Positions 26,003-34,204 of a DNA stretch of 64,000 bases are shown one piece after another. The stretch's first letter is position 1, and each line of letters opens with the position of its first letter. The notes below the pieces were generated by a model. That model had not been told where the DNA came from. It ran no database searches and worked only from the letters and a program-made list of their open reading frames with translations. The translations under genes and the position numbers were made by a program. Location: positions 1 to 64,000 of the forward strand of contig NZ_FZQR01000025.1 of assembly GCF_900199455.1 (NCBI RefSeq), written 5' to 3'. Origin of the DNA: Mesorhizobium carmichaelinearum. Lineage in GTDB: Bacteria; Pseudomonadota; Alphaproteobacteria; Rhizobiales; Rhizobiaceae.

Positions 26003-26384
26003 TGTTGACGCCGAGCTCGACCAGCCGCTCGACGCAGGATTCCTCGGCCTGGTCGAGTTCGGCCAGCGTCTCCTCGAGGTCGCGGCGCTTTTGCCTCAAA
26101 TCCTCGCGCTTTTCCTCGATGCGCTTGATCATCAGCTTGAGTTGACCGACCTCGCCGGGCGGCTCCTTGTACATCTGGATGATTTCGCGGATTTCGTTGA
26201 TCGAGAAGCCGAGCCGCTTTCCCCGCATGATCTGCCGGATGAGATGGCGGTCGGATGGGCGAAACAGCCGCGTGCGGCCGCGCCGCACCGGCTGCACCAA
26301 CCCCTCATCCTCGTAGAAGCGGAGCGTCCGCGTCGACACGTCGAATTCGCGGGTCAGTTCGGTGATCGAATAATATTCCCGCAT
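25998..26384 (-). CDS. MerR-family transcriptional regulator
   Basis: A 128-residue regulator. It begins MREYYSITELTREFDVSTRTLRFYEDEGLV, a canonical MerR winged-helix motif, followed by RLGFSINEIREIIQMY and a coiled-coil dimerisation helix (about 75-115). The end holds a single Cys (AEESCVERL), so it is not an obvious metal sensor; related rhizobial proteins regulate branched-chain acid or stress genes. GGAG lies 5 bp before ATG 26384. The frame is open further upstream, but those codons lack family resemblance. No target gene is adjacent. Confidence 0.87.
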   Translation of the reverse strand: MREYYSITELTREFDVSTRTLRFYEDEGLVQPVRRGRTRLFRPSDRHLIRQIMRGKRLGFSINEIREIIQMYKEPPGEVGQLKLMIKRIEEKREDLRQKRRDLEETLAELDQAEESCVERLVELGVNT

Positions 26385-26524
26385 TGTCGCTCCATGCCGG
26401 AATCCCGGGCAACGCCACGTGCCGCTGCCTCCCGTCCCGAACCAACCCTTGCCTGCCGGAATCGACATGGCCCCCGCGCGAGCCTCGCACGGCATTTACG
26501 TAAAAGTCAATTGAGGCCGCTCGC

Positions 26525-27072
26525 GGGTAGTGTCTCAGTTTGAAATTTCACCGCCGCTACGATCTCTCCGATATTCCGAAGCCATCCCGTAACGGAAGCG
26601 TATGCCATCGGTTGCGAGCCTCTTTGATGTCGCAGACAAAATCGGCTCCGCAGTTGGAGCGGGCTCGTAGCGGAATCGAAGCACAATCGAAACCTTGGCT
26701 GGCGGGGTTTCTGGATATCTCTGGCGAAATTGATCGCTTGTTGCAATCTGCAAGTAGGAGTCCGCTCTCGCCGATATGCTTTCGAGATGCGCAGCTATCG
26801 CCTCGTCATCTGTCCAAGGCAACGTATCAGTGATGACGAACCGCAGACCATTATTTCCCAAACGAACTTCCAAATCGTTCGAAAAGTCATCACTGATAGC
26901 AAAACTCTCGTTGTTCATTATCCTTCAATCGTTTTTTGTAAGGCCCGCGTTTGCCCGGCTTCGGCGCAACGACGTCCATCTTCTCGCAAAGGTCTTCCAT
27001 CGACCAGAGAGTTTTCGATACGCCAGCGGCGCGGATTGACCGTCGGGCAAATTTCAAACTGAGACACTACCC
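26525..27072. mobile_element. 548-bp element with perfect 24-bp terminal inverted repeats
   Basis: Bases 26525-26548 and 27049-27072 are exact reverse complements (GGGTAGTGTCTCAGTTTGAA then ATTT). The segment is less GC-rich than its neighbours. It carries one plausible gene (26535-26918, minus) and about 130 bp beyond it with no complete gene. No transposase is present, so this looks like a non-autonomous or deleted insertion element. A TA dinucleotide flanks GTGTCTCAG at each end, which would fit a TA target duplication as in IS630-type elements, but the surrounding GGG/CCC also matches, so the true ends are uncertain. It abuts the mgtE stop codon by 2 bp. Confidence 0.65.
26535..26918 (-). 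CDS. Small DUF6572-like protein inside the inverted-repeat element
   Basis: A 127-residue soluble protein. The segment LRFVITDTLPWTDDEAIAAHLESIS, followed by ADSYLQIATSDQFRQRYPE and VSIVLRFRYEP, resembles the DUF6572 family, small proteins of unknown function often found with toxin or immunity genes; this match is from memory and tentative. The start is ATG 26918 with AAGGAT 3 bp upstream. The stop TGA (26537-26535) lies inside the left inverted repeat, so the last residues are encoded by the element end. It may be cargo or a chance capture. Confidence 0.5.
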   Translation of the reverse strand: MNNESFAISDDFSNDLEVRLGNNGLRFVITDTLPWTDDEAIAAHLESISARADSYLQIATSDQFRQRYPETPPAKVSIVLRFRYEPAPTAEPILSATSKRLATDGIRFRYGMASEYRRDRSGGEISN

Positions 27073-27074
27073 AC

Positions 27075-28485
27075 TCACGCAACGCCGAACCACCAGGTGG
27101 CGAGGCCAAGGAAGGCAAAAAAGCCGACGACATCGGTGACCGTGGTGACGAACACCGCCGAAGCCACCGCCGGATCGATCTTGAACCGGTCGAGCAGCAG
27201 CGGGATCAGGATGCCGGCCAAGGCGGCGACAAACATGTTGATGATCATCGCCGCCGCGATGATGCCGCCCAGATTGCGATCGTGGAACCAGGCCGCCGCG
27301 ACAATGCCGATCAGGATAGCGAAGACGACGCCGTTGATGAAGCCGACGCCCATTTCGCGGCGGATGATGCGGCCGGCATTGTAGATGTCGATATCCTTGG
27401 TCGCCAGCGCCCGCACGGTAACGGTCATGGTCTGCGAACCGGCATTGCCGCCCATGCCGGCGACGATCGGCATCAGCACCGCAAGCGCCACGATGTGCTC
27501 GATCGTGCGGTCGAACAGGCTGATCACCGACGCCGCCAGGAATGCCGTCAACAGATTGATCAGCAGCCAGGGAACGCGCGAGCGCGAGGTCGAAAAAATG
27601 CTGTCGGAAAGTTCTTCGTCACCGACGCCGCCCATGCGCAGCAGATCTTCCTCGGCCTCCTGCTGGATGACGTCGACGACATCGTCGATGGTCAGCACGC
27701 CGACCAGCTGCTCGTTCTCGTCGACGACGGCGGCCGACAAGAGGTCGTACTGTTCGAATTCGCGCGCCGCTTCTTCCTGGTCCATGGTGGCCGGAATGGC
27801 GTGCCGCGTCTCGTGCATGATCTCTCCAACCTTGACCGTGCGCTTGGTGCGCAGGATCTGGTCGAGATCGATGGCGCCGAGCAATTTGAAGGTCGGGTCG
27901 ATGACGAAGATCTGGCTGAAGCGCTCAGGCAGGTTCTTGTCCTCGCGCATATAGTCGATGGTGGCCGATGGTCCAGAACGGCGGCACCGCGACGAACTCC
28001 GTCTGCATGCGCCGCCCGGCGGTCTCTTCGGGATAGTCGAGCGAGCGGCGCAGCCTGATCCGTTCTGTGAACGGCAGTTGCGACAGGATCTCGTCCTGGT
28101 CTTCCTTTTCGAGGTCTTCGAGAATGTAGACCGCGTCATCGGAATCGAGTTCCTGCACCGCCTGCGCGATCTGTGCATTGGGCAGATGATCGACGATCTC
28201 CATGCGGATCGCCTCGTCGACCTCGGTCAGCGCGGAGAAGTCGAAATCGGCGCCCAGCAGTTCGACCAGGGTCCGCCGCTGCTCAGGATGCAGCGCCTCG
28301 ATCAGGTCGCCAAGTTCCGACTGGTGGAGATGGTCGACTTCATGCTTGAGCGTCAGCGTATCGCGGTCGGCGATCGCAGCCCCGATCTGGGCAAGGAAGG
28401 ACGAAAGGACGGCACCGTCCTCGCCATAGATGTCAGCGTGAGCGTCGTCAGCCGCCTTGGCGGAGATCGTCTGCTTGTCCTCCAC
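27075..28485 (-). pseudogene. mgtE: Magnesium transporter MgtE, frameshifted
   Basis: Two frames together give a full MgtE: from GTG 28485 (GGGAGG upstream) the N domain runs to VAVPPFWTIG, and a second frame continues ATIDYMREDKNLPERF through the CBS pair (TIDDVVDVIQQEAEEDLLRMGG) and five helices to TWWFGVA. The break is at 27960-27963, where the coding strand reads GGCCACCATCGAC; restoring GGCCACACCATCGAC (two bases, one CA unit) would rejoin the frames as WTIGHTIDYM. Either the gene is inactive, or this is a sequencing slip. All other parts look intact. MgtE is a Mg2+ channel gated by cytoplasmic Mg2+. Confidence 0.85.
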
Positions 28486-28910
28486 CAGCGCCTCCCGCCA
28501 TCCCGGAAAAATTATGTCTCAGGTCTAGAGCATCGAACCTTAAAGCGGAAATCGGTTTCGCGGAAATCCGATGCATCTCGCGCGCAGGCGCGATTCGATT
28601 TGAGAACTTATCGCTCTAAGGCACGGAATATCAAACGAAACACGTGTTCCACGCCACCCCGGTGAACGTATCGCGGATGCCTGACCCGGCAATGCCTCTC
28701 CCATCAAAAACCAGCCAATCCCGGCTTCAGACGGCGCGACAGCCGATGTCGCTGGGGAAAGAGCACCCCAGCGCGGTTGGGGCAGAATTGTCATGATACG
28801 GGTCCAGGCCTGAAACCTGACCTCGGAGTTGCGGCACAACCAGCCCAGGACAAAAACGGCCCTTGAACAGCAAGCCCGGGAAAACGAGCAAGGCAATTGG
28901 CGACCGGCGC
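28486..28910. other. Intergenic region with rhizobial repeat mosaic
   Basis: No gene is seen in these 425 bp. A hairpin ATCGGTTTC-GCG-GAAATCCGAT lies at 28551-28572 within a stretch (TCTAGAGCATCGAACCTTAA and following) that resembles the mosaic repeats common between rhizobial genes. CCCCAGCGCGGTTGGGG near 28766-28782 forms another short hairpin. The promoter of the LuxR-type gene is presumably in the right part, but no clear hexamers stand out. Confidence 0.5.
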
Positions 28911-29531
28911 ATGCGCATCGTCGTCGCCGAGCGCAATCCATTCGTCATATCGGCGCTGCGCGAAATGCTGGAATGCGACGGCCGCTTCGACTTGTTGAGC
29001 ACCGTGCAAAGCGGCAAGCAATTCCTGGATCTGGCGGTCAAGGGCGGGTTCGACGTCGCAATCATCGGCTGGAAGCTCGCCGACATGGACGGCGCTGATG
29101 TGCTGGCCGAGGTCCAGAGCCGCAAGCTCGACGTGCGCATTACCGTCTTTTCCAACGACCATGACATCGGCATCCTGAAGCAATGCGTGCGGCTCGGCGC
29201 GCAGGGCTACTGTTTCCAGTTCGACGATCCGGCGATCATCTTCGATACGATCCTGGCCGTCGCGCATGGCCGCATCTGCATCCCCTATATCGACATCAAC
29301 AAGGTCAACGACACGCCGCTCGCGCAGCTCACCGTGCGTGAGCGCGAGCTGCTGGCGGTGCTGTCCGACGGCTGGACCAATCTGCAGATTGCCACGCGGA
29401 CGGGCATTTCCGAGAATACGGTGAAGTACCACCTCAAGAATCTCTACGACAAGCTCGACGTCCGCAACCGGGCGATGGCCGTCGCGCTCTATGCACGGGA
29501 GCGGCGCACCCAGAAGCAGCCTTTCGGGTAG
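28911..29531 (+). CDS. LuxR/NarL-type response regulator lacking the phospho-acceptor Asp
   Basis: A 206-residue protein: receiver-like domain (1-120) and a C-terminal LuxR helix-turn-helix (about 140-200; LTVRERELLAVLSDGWTNLQIATRTGISENTVKYHLKNLY). At the end of strand beta3, where Asp is phosphorylated, the sequence is DVAIIGWKLADMDG, so Gly53 replaces Asp. The domain therefore cannot be activated in the usual way. ATG 28911 begins MRIVVAERNPFVISALREML, as in rhizobial homologues recalled; a TTG at 28863 would add 16 residues. It stands alone, with no kinase gene nearby. Confidence 0.82.
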   Translation: MRIVVAERNPFVISALREMLECDGRFDLLSTVQSGKQFLDLAVKGGFDVAIIGWKLADMDGADVLAEVQSRKLDVRITVFSNDHDIGILKQCVRLGAQGYCFQFDDPAIIFDTILAVAHGRICIPYIDINKVNDTPLAQLTVRERELLAVLSDGWTNLQIATRTGISENTVKYHLKNLYDKLDVRNRAMAVALYARERRTQKQPFG

Positions 29532-29654
29532 GCCGACCGGGTAGGCTCGTCCCACCCGCGCGCGGCGAGATGTTACCCGCTGAGGTGTTGTTGGCTTTAG
29601 CCGTCGAAACGAAACTCCCCCCACCGCTTTGCTGGATCAGGAGGAGTTCGCATC

Positions 29655-30845
29655 ATGGCCGGTTTCACCCATCTTTTCATTCCCGGACCGACCAACATTC
29701 CCGAACAGGTTCGGCAGGCGATGAACCTGCCGATGGAGGACATGCGTGCCGCGTCCTTCCCCGATCTCACTTTGCCGCTGTTCGAGGACATCAAGGCGGT
29801 TTTCAAGAACGAGACCGGCCGCGTCTTCATATACCCGTCGTCGGGCACCGGCGCCTGGGAAGCGGCGATGACCAATGTGCTCAGCCCCGGCGACCGCGTG
29901 CTGATGTCGCGCTTCGGCCAGTTCTCGCATCTGTGGGTCGACATGGCCGAGCGCCTCGGCCTCGAAGTCGATGTCATCGACTGCGAATGGGGTACCGGCG
30001 TGCCGCTCGAGCTCTATGCCGAACGGCTCAAGGCTGACAAGACGCATCGCATCAAGGCCGTCTTCTGCACGCAGAACGAGACGGCGACCGGCGTGACCAG
30101 CGACGTCGCCGGCTGCCGCGCCGCGCTCGACGACGCCAACCACCCTGCCCTGCTCTTCGTCGACGGCGTGTCGTCGATCGGCTCGATCGATTTCCGCCAG
30201 GAAGAATGGGGCGTCGACTGCGCCGTCAGCGGCTCGCAGAAGGGTTTCATGCTGCCCGCCGGCCTCGGCTTCCTCTCGGTGAGCAAGAAGGCGCTGGTGG
30301 CGTCCAGAACCGCCACCCACAGGCGCTGCTTCTTCTCCTTCGAGGACATGACCCGCGCCAACGATGCCGGCTATTTCCCCTACACGCCGGCGACGCAGCT
30401 GCTGCGCGGCCTGCGCGCGTCGCTCGACCTGATCGCCGAGGAAGGACTGGAGAACATCTTCGCCCGCCACCATCGCCTCGCCGAAGGCGTGCGCAAGGCG
30501 GTCGACGCCTGGGGCCTGAAGCTCTGTGCCAAGGCGCCGAAATGGCACTCCGACACGGTCAGCGCCATCCTGGTGCCGGAAGGCATCGACAGCGGCGACG
30601 TCGTCAAGCGCGCCTACCGCACCTACCAGACCTCGCTCGGCGGCGGTCTCAACAAGGTGATGGGCAAGGTCTTCCGCATCGGCCATCTCGGCTGGCTGAA
30701 CGAGGTGATGGTGCTCTCCTCCCTGTCCGCAGCCGAAATGGCGCTGCTCGATTGTGGCGTCAGGCTGGCGCCGGGTTCCGGCGTCGGCGCCGCCATCCAG
30801 CATTTCCGCGCCTCGGCCGCCGTGCCGGTCGCCGAAGCCGCCTGA
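29655..30845 (+). CDS. sgaA: Serine-glyoxylate aminotransferase
   Basis: A 396-residue PLP enzyme converting serine and glyoxylate to hydroxypyruvate and glycine. It opens HLFIPGPTNIPEQVRQAM and has IYPSSGTGAWEAAMTNVLSPGD, LFVDGVSSIGSIDF and VSGSQKGFMLPAGLGFLS with the PLP lysine K196. AGGAGG-like sequence (TCAGGAGGAG) precedes the ATG. It leads a five-gene operon with malyl-CoA lyase, malate thiokinase and PEP carboxylase, which together cover much of the serine cycle for C1 or glyoxylate assimilation. Confidence 0.93.
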   Translation: MAGFTHLFIPGPTNIPEQVRQAMNLPMEDMRAASFPDLTLPLFEDIKAVFKNETGRVFIYPSSGTGAWEAAMTNVLSPGDRVLMSRFGQFSHLWVDMAERLGLEVDVIDCEWGTGVPLELYAERLKADKTHRIKAVFCTQNETATGVTSDVAGCRAALDDANHPALLFVDGVSSIGSIDFRQEEWGVDCAVSGSQKGFMLPAGLGFLSVSKKALVASRTATHRRCFFSFEDMTRANDAGYFPYTPATQLLRGLRASLDLIAEEGLENIFARHHRLAEGVRKAVDAWGLKLCAKAPKWHSDTVSAILVPEGIDSGDVVKRAYRTYQTSLGGGLNKVMGKVFRIGHLGWLNEVMVLSSLSAAEMALLDCGVRLAPGSGVGAAIQHFRASAAVPVAEAA

Positions 30846-30857
30846 GGGGAGCCGACG

Positions 30858-31820
30858 ATGAGCCACACCATCAACCATTTGAAGAAACTGCGGCTGCAGC
30901 GCAGCGAGCTGGCGGTTCCCGGCTCCAGCCCGGAGATGATCGACAAGGCGGCGAACAGCGCCGCCGACTTCGTCTTCCTCGACATCGAGGACGCGGTCGC
31001 GCCGCCCGACAAGGAACGCGCCCGCAAGAACATCATCCAGGCGCTGAACGACATCGACTGGCGCGCCAAGGGCAAGACCGTGTCGGTGCGCATCAACGGC
31101 CTCGACACCCACTACATGTACCGCGACGTGGTCGACGTCATGGAACAGGCCGGTGACCGACTGGACACCATTTTGGTGCCCAAGGTCGGCGTGCCGGCCG
31201 ACCTCTATATGGTCGAGGCCATGGTCAACCAGATCGAGATGGCCAAGGGTTTCAAGACCCGTGTCGGCCTCGAAGCGCTGATCGAGACCGCGCTCGGCAT
31301 GGCCAATGTCGAGGCGATCGCCGCAACGCCAGGCCGGCTGGAAGCCATGCATTTCGGCGTCGCCGACTATGCCGCAAGCTGCAAGGCGCGCACCGTCAAC
31401 ATTGGCGGCCTCAACCCCGATTATCCCGGCGACCAGTGGCATTTCGCGCTGTCGCGCATGACGGTTGCCTGCCGCGCCTACGGCCTGCGCGCCATTGACG
31501 GGCCGTTCGGCGATTTCTCCGATCCGGAGGGCTATATCGCCGGCGCCAGGCGCGCCGCCGCCCTCGGCATCGAAGGCAAATGGGCGATCCACCCTTCGCA
31601 GATCGCGCTTGCCAACGACGTCTTCTCGCCGCCGGAAAAAGAGGTGACGCGCGCCAGGCGCATTCTCGAAGTGCTGAAGGAGGCCGAGGCGCAGGGCAAG
31701 GGAGCGGCCGCACTCGACGGCAAGATGATCGACGCCGCGTCGGAGCGCATGGCGCGCAATGTTCTGGTGGTCAACGAGGCCATCGAGCGCGCCGGCCAGA
31801 TCCGCGTCGCCACGCATTGA
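30858..31820 (+). CDS. mcl: L-malyl-CoA/beta-methylmalyl-CoA lyase
   Basis: A 320-residue CitE-like lyase splitting malyl-CoA into acetyl-CoA and glyoxylate. [42 protein letters not shown] (metal-binding acid residues), [32 protein letters not shown] and [19 protein letters not shown] are family marks. It starts 12 bp after sgaA with AGGGGAGC upstream. The acetyl-CoA and glyoxylate produced close the serine cycle. Confidence 0.93.
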   Translation: MSHTINHLKKLRLQRSELAVPGSSPEMIDKAANSAADFVFLDIEDAVAPPDKERARKNIIQALNDIDWRAKGKTVSVRINGLDTHYMYRDVVDVMEQAGDRLDTILVPKVGVPADLYMVEAMVNQIEMAKGFKTRVGLEALIETALGMANVEAIAATPGRLEAMHFGVADYAASCKARTVNIGGLNPDYPGDQWHFALSRMTVACRAYGLRAIDGPFGDFSDPEGYIAGARRAAALGIEGKWAIHPSQIALANDVFSPPEKEVTRARRILEVLKEAEAQGKGAAALDGKMIDAASERMARNVLVVNEAIERAGQIRVATH

Positions 31821-31839
31821 AAGTTACGGGAGGACAACA

Positions 31840-33027
31840 ATGGACATCCACGAATATCAGGCCAAGGAACTGCTCGCCCGCCACGGCGTGCATGTGCCGC
31901 GCGGCGGGCTGGCCTACAGCCCCGAACAGGCCACCTACCGGGCGCGCGAGATCGGCGGCAGCAAATGGGTCTTGAAGGCGCAGGTGCATTCCGGCGCCCG
32001 CGGCAAGGCCGGCGGCATCAAGCTGTGCGCCAATGACGAGGAAATCTCCAACGCCGCCGAAGCCATGCTCGGTCGCAAGCTGGTGACCCAGCAGACTGGC
32101 CCGCGCGGCAAGCTGATTTCGCGTCTTTATCTCGAGGAAGCTGTCGACATCGCGCAGGAGCTCTATGTCGGCTTCGTGCTCGACCGCAAGGAAGAGCGCG
32201 TCATGATCGTGGCATCGGCCGCCGGTGGCATGGAGATCGAGGACATTGTCGAGAAAGAACCCAATTCCATCCTGCGCACATCGGTCGATCCCGGCGTCGG
32301 CATGCAGCGCTTTCAGGCCCGCGAGATCGCCTTCGGCCTCGGCCTCGACCACAATCTGATCGGCAAGGCGACCGAAACCATCTTCAGCTGCTACCAGGTG
32401 TTCCGCGACTACGACGCCTCGATGCTGGAGATCAATCCGCTGGTGGTGACGCGCGACGGCAATTTGATCGCGCTCGATGCCAAGATGTCGTTCGACGAGA
32501 ACGCGTTGTTCCGCCGCCCGGAAATTTCCGAACTGCGCGACAAGAGCCAGGAAGACCCGCGCGAAACCTTCGCCAGCGACCGCGGCCTCTCCTATGTCGG
32601 CCTCGACGGCAACATTGGCTGCATCATCAACGGCGCAGGGCTCGCCATGGCGACCATGGACATGATCAAGATCGCTGGCGGCGAACCGGCCAACTTCCTC
32701 GACATTGGCGGCGGCGCCTCGCCCGAGCGGGTGGCAAAATCGTTCCGCGCCGTGCTCGGCGACAAGAATGTCGAGACCATCCTGGTCAACATCTTTGCCG
32801 GCATCAACCGCTGCGACTGGGTCGCCGAAGGCGTGATCAAGGCGATACGCGAAGTCGGCGTCAACGTGCCGCTGGTGGTGCGCCTCTCCGGCACCAAAGC
32901 CGAGGAAGGCCGCCGCATCCTGGCCGATTCCGGCGAGGCGGTGATCGTTGCCGACACGCTGGCCGAAGCCGCCGAAAAAGCCGTCGCCGCCTGGCGCGCG
33001 GCCGCCAAGAAGAAAAAAGCAGCCTGA
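31840..33027 (+). CDS. mtkA: Malate-CoA ligase (malate thiokinase) subunit beta
   Basis: A 395-residue ATP-grasp subunit homologous to succinyl-CoA synthetase beta. It starts [17 protein letters not shown] (GGGAGG upstream). It contains [33 protein letters not shown] and [34 protein letters not shown]. The Lys-rich end (AAKKKKAA) is unusual but harmless. Context with malyl-CoA lyase and ppc, rather than TCA-cycle genes, is why it is called malate thiokinase instead of sucC. Confidence 0.9.
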   Translation: MDIHEYQAKELLARHGVHVPRGGLAYSPEQATYRAREIGGSKWVLKAQVHSGARGKAGGIKLCANDEEISNAAEAMLGRKLVTQQTGPRGKLISRLYLEEAVDIAQELYVGFVLDRKEERVMIVASAAGGMEIEDIVEKEPNSILRTSVDPGVGMQRFQAREIAFGLGLDHNLIGKATETIFSCYQVFRDYDASMLEINPLVVTRDGNLIALDAKMSFDENALFRRPEISELRDKSQEDPRETFASDRGLSYVGLDGNIGCIINGAGLAMATMDMIKIAGGEPANFLDIGGGASPERVAKSFRAVLGDKNVETILVNIFAGINRCDWVAEGVIKAIREVGVNVPLVVRLSGTKAEEGRRILADSGEAVIVADTLAEAAEKAVAAWRAAAKKKKAA

Positions 33028-33040
33028 GGGAGGTCGAAAA

Positions 33041-33940
33041 ATGGCAATTCTGCTCAACCGCAGCACCCGGGTCATCGTCCAGGGTTTCACCGGCAAGATC
33101 GGCAGCTTTCATGCCGAGGACATGAAACGCTATGGCGCCAAGCTTGTCGGCGGCGTCACACCCGGCAAGGGCGGCCAGAAGCATCTCGGCCTGCCCGTCT
33201 TCAACACGGTCAAGGGCGCGGTGCGCGAGACCCGCGCGGAGGCCAGCATCGTCTTCGTGCCGCCGCCCTTCGCCGCCGATTCGATCATGGAGGCGGCGGA
33301 TGCCGGCATAAAACTCTGTGTCTGCATCACCGACGGCATCCCCTCGCAGGATATGATGCAGGTCAAACGCTACATGCTGCGCTACCGCTACGAAGACCGC
33401 ATGCGGCTGATCGGCCCGAACTGCGCTGGCGTCATCACGCCGGGACAGGCGCTGATGGGCATCATGCCGGGCAGCATCTACCTGCCCGGCCGCGTCGGCA
33501 TCGTCGGCCGCTCCGGCACGCTCGGCTACGAGGCCGCCTCACAGATGAAGGCGCTCGGCATCGGCGTGTCGACCAGCGTCGGCATCGGCGGCGATCCGAT
33601 CAACGGCTCCTCCTTCAAGGACATGCTGAAACTGTTCGAACAGGACGACGAGACCGACGCCGTGGTGATGATCGGCGAGATCGGCGGACCGCAGGAAGCC
33701 GAAGCCGCGATCTGGGCGCGCGACAACATGCGCAAGCCCCTGATCGCCTACATTGCCGGCCTCTCCGCCCCGAAAGGCCGCCGCATGGGCCACGCCGGCG
33801 CCATCATCTCGGCCTTCGGCGAGTCGGCGCAGGAGAAGGTCGAGATCCTGAAAGAGGCCGGCGTCGTCATCGTGCCGACGCCGTCGTCCTTCGGCGAGGT
33901 CGTGGCCGATACGCTGGCGCGGATGAAGAAGGCGGCGTGA
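33041..33940 (+). CDS. mtkB: Malate-CoA ligase (malate thiokinase) subunit alpha
   Basis: A 299-residue succinyl-CoA synthetase alpha-type subunit. The N-terminal Rossmann CoA domain ([18 protein letters not shown]) and [20 protein letters not shown] are seen. The phospho-histidine is H251 in [30 protein letters not shown] lies 8 bp before the ATG, 13 bp after mtkA. It makes malyl-CoA with MtkA for the lyase encoded upstream. Confidence 0.9.
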   Translation: MAILLNRSTRVIVQGFTGKIGSFHAEDMKRYGAKLVGGVTPGKGGQKHLGLPVFNTVKGAVRETRAEASIVFVPPPFAADSIMEAADAGIKLCVCITDGIPSQDMMQVKRYMLRYRYEDRMRLIGPNCAGVITPGQALMGIMPGSIYLPGRVGIVGRSGTLGYEAASQMKALGIGVSTSVGIGGDPINGSSFKDMLKLFEQDDETDAVVMIGEIGGPQEAEAAIWARDNMRKPLIAYIAGLSAPKGRRMGHAGAIISAFGESAQEKVEILKEAGVVIVPTPSSFGEVVADTLARMKKAA

Positions 33941-33973
33941 TGGCCGACCGGCGAAGGCCGCATAGCGCAAGAC

Positions 33974-34130
33974 GTGAAGTCTGTTCCAGCGGCACTGAAG
34001 CCGCTGGAGGACGTCGTGCTGTTGCCGCATCTCGGCAGTGCGACCGAGGAAACGCGGGTGGCGATGGGCATGGAGGTGGTGGTGAACTCGACCGCCTTCT
34101 TCGAGGGTCACCCGGTCCCCGATCGGGTCG
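33974..34130 (+). pseudogene. C-terminal remnant of a hydroxypyruvate reductase (D-2-hydroxyacid dehydrogenase)
   Basis: Directly after mtkB about 50 codons read VPAALKPLEDVVLLPHLGSA then TEETRVAMGMEVVVNSTAFF and GHPVPDRV, which is the closing part of D-2-hydroxyacid dehydrogenases, including the catalytic-His motif LPHLGSAT. The NAD domain and all preceding residues are missing. The frame continues without a stop into ppc. Hydroxypyruvate reductase is a serine-cycle enzyme, so a full gene probably stood here once and was deleted except for its end. Confidence 0.75.
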
Positions 34131-34204
34131 CCCGGCAGCCGGCGCCGCCCTCGATTCGGGGCGCGGCAATAGCAGCAATCGATGCGGACGGATCAGGAAA
34201 GCAG

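Noticed and set aside
26918-27133. Possible transposase fragment in the right part of the inverted-repeat element (minus strand)
   Set aside because: The translated segment could not be matched to any transposase family with confidence and runs partly through the repeat and mgtE.
29637-31817. 726-codon open frame on the minus strand across sgaA and mcl
   Set aside because: It mirrors two well-supported plus-strand genes; composition is His/Arg/Gly-rich, as expected of a GC-rich shadow frame.
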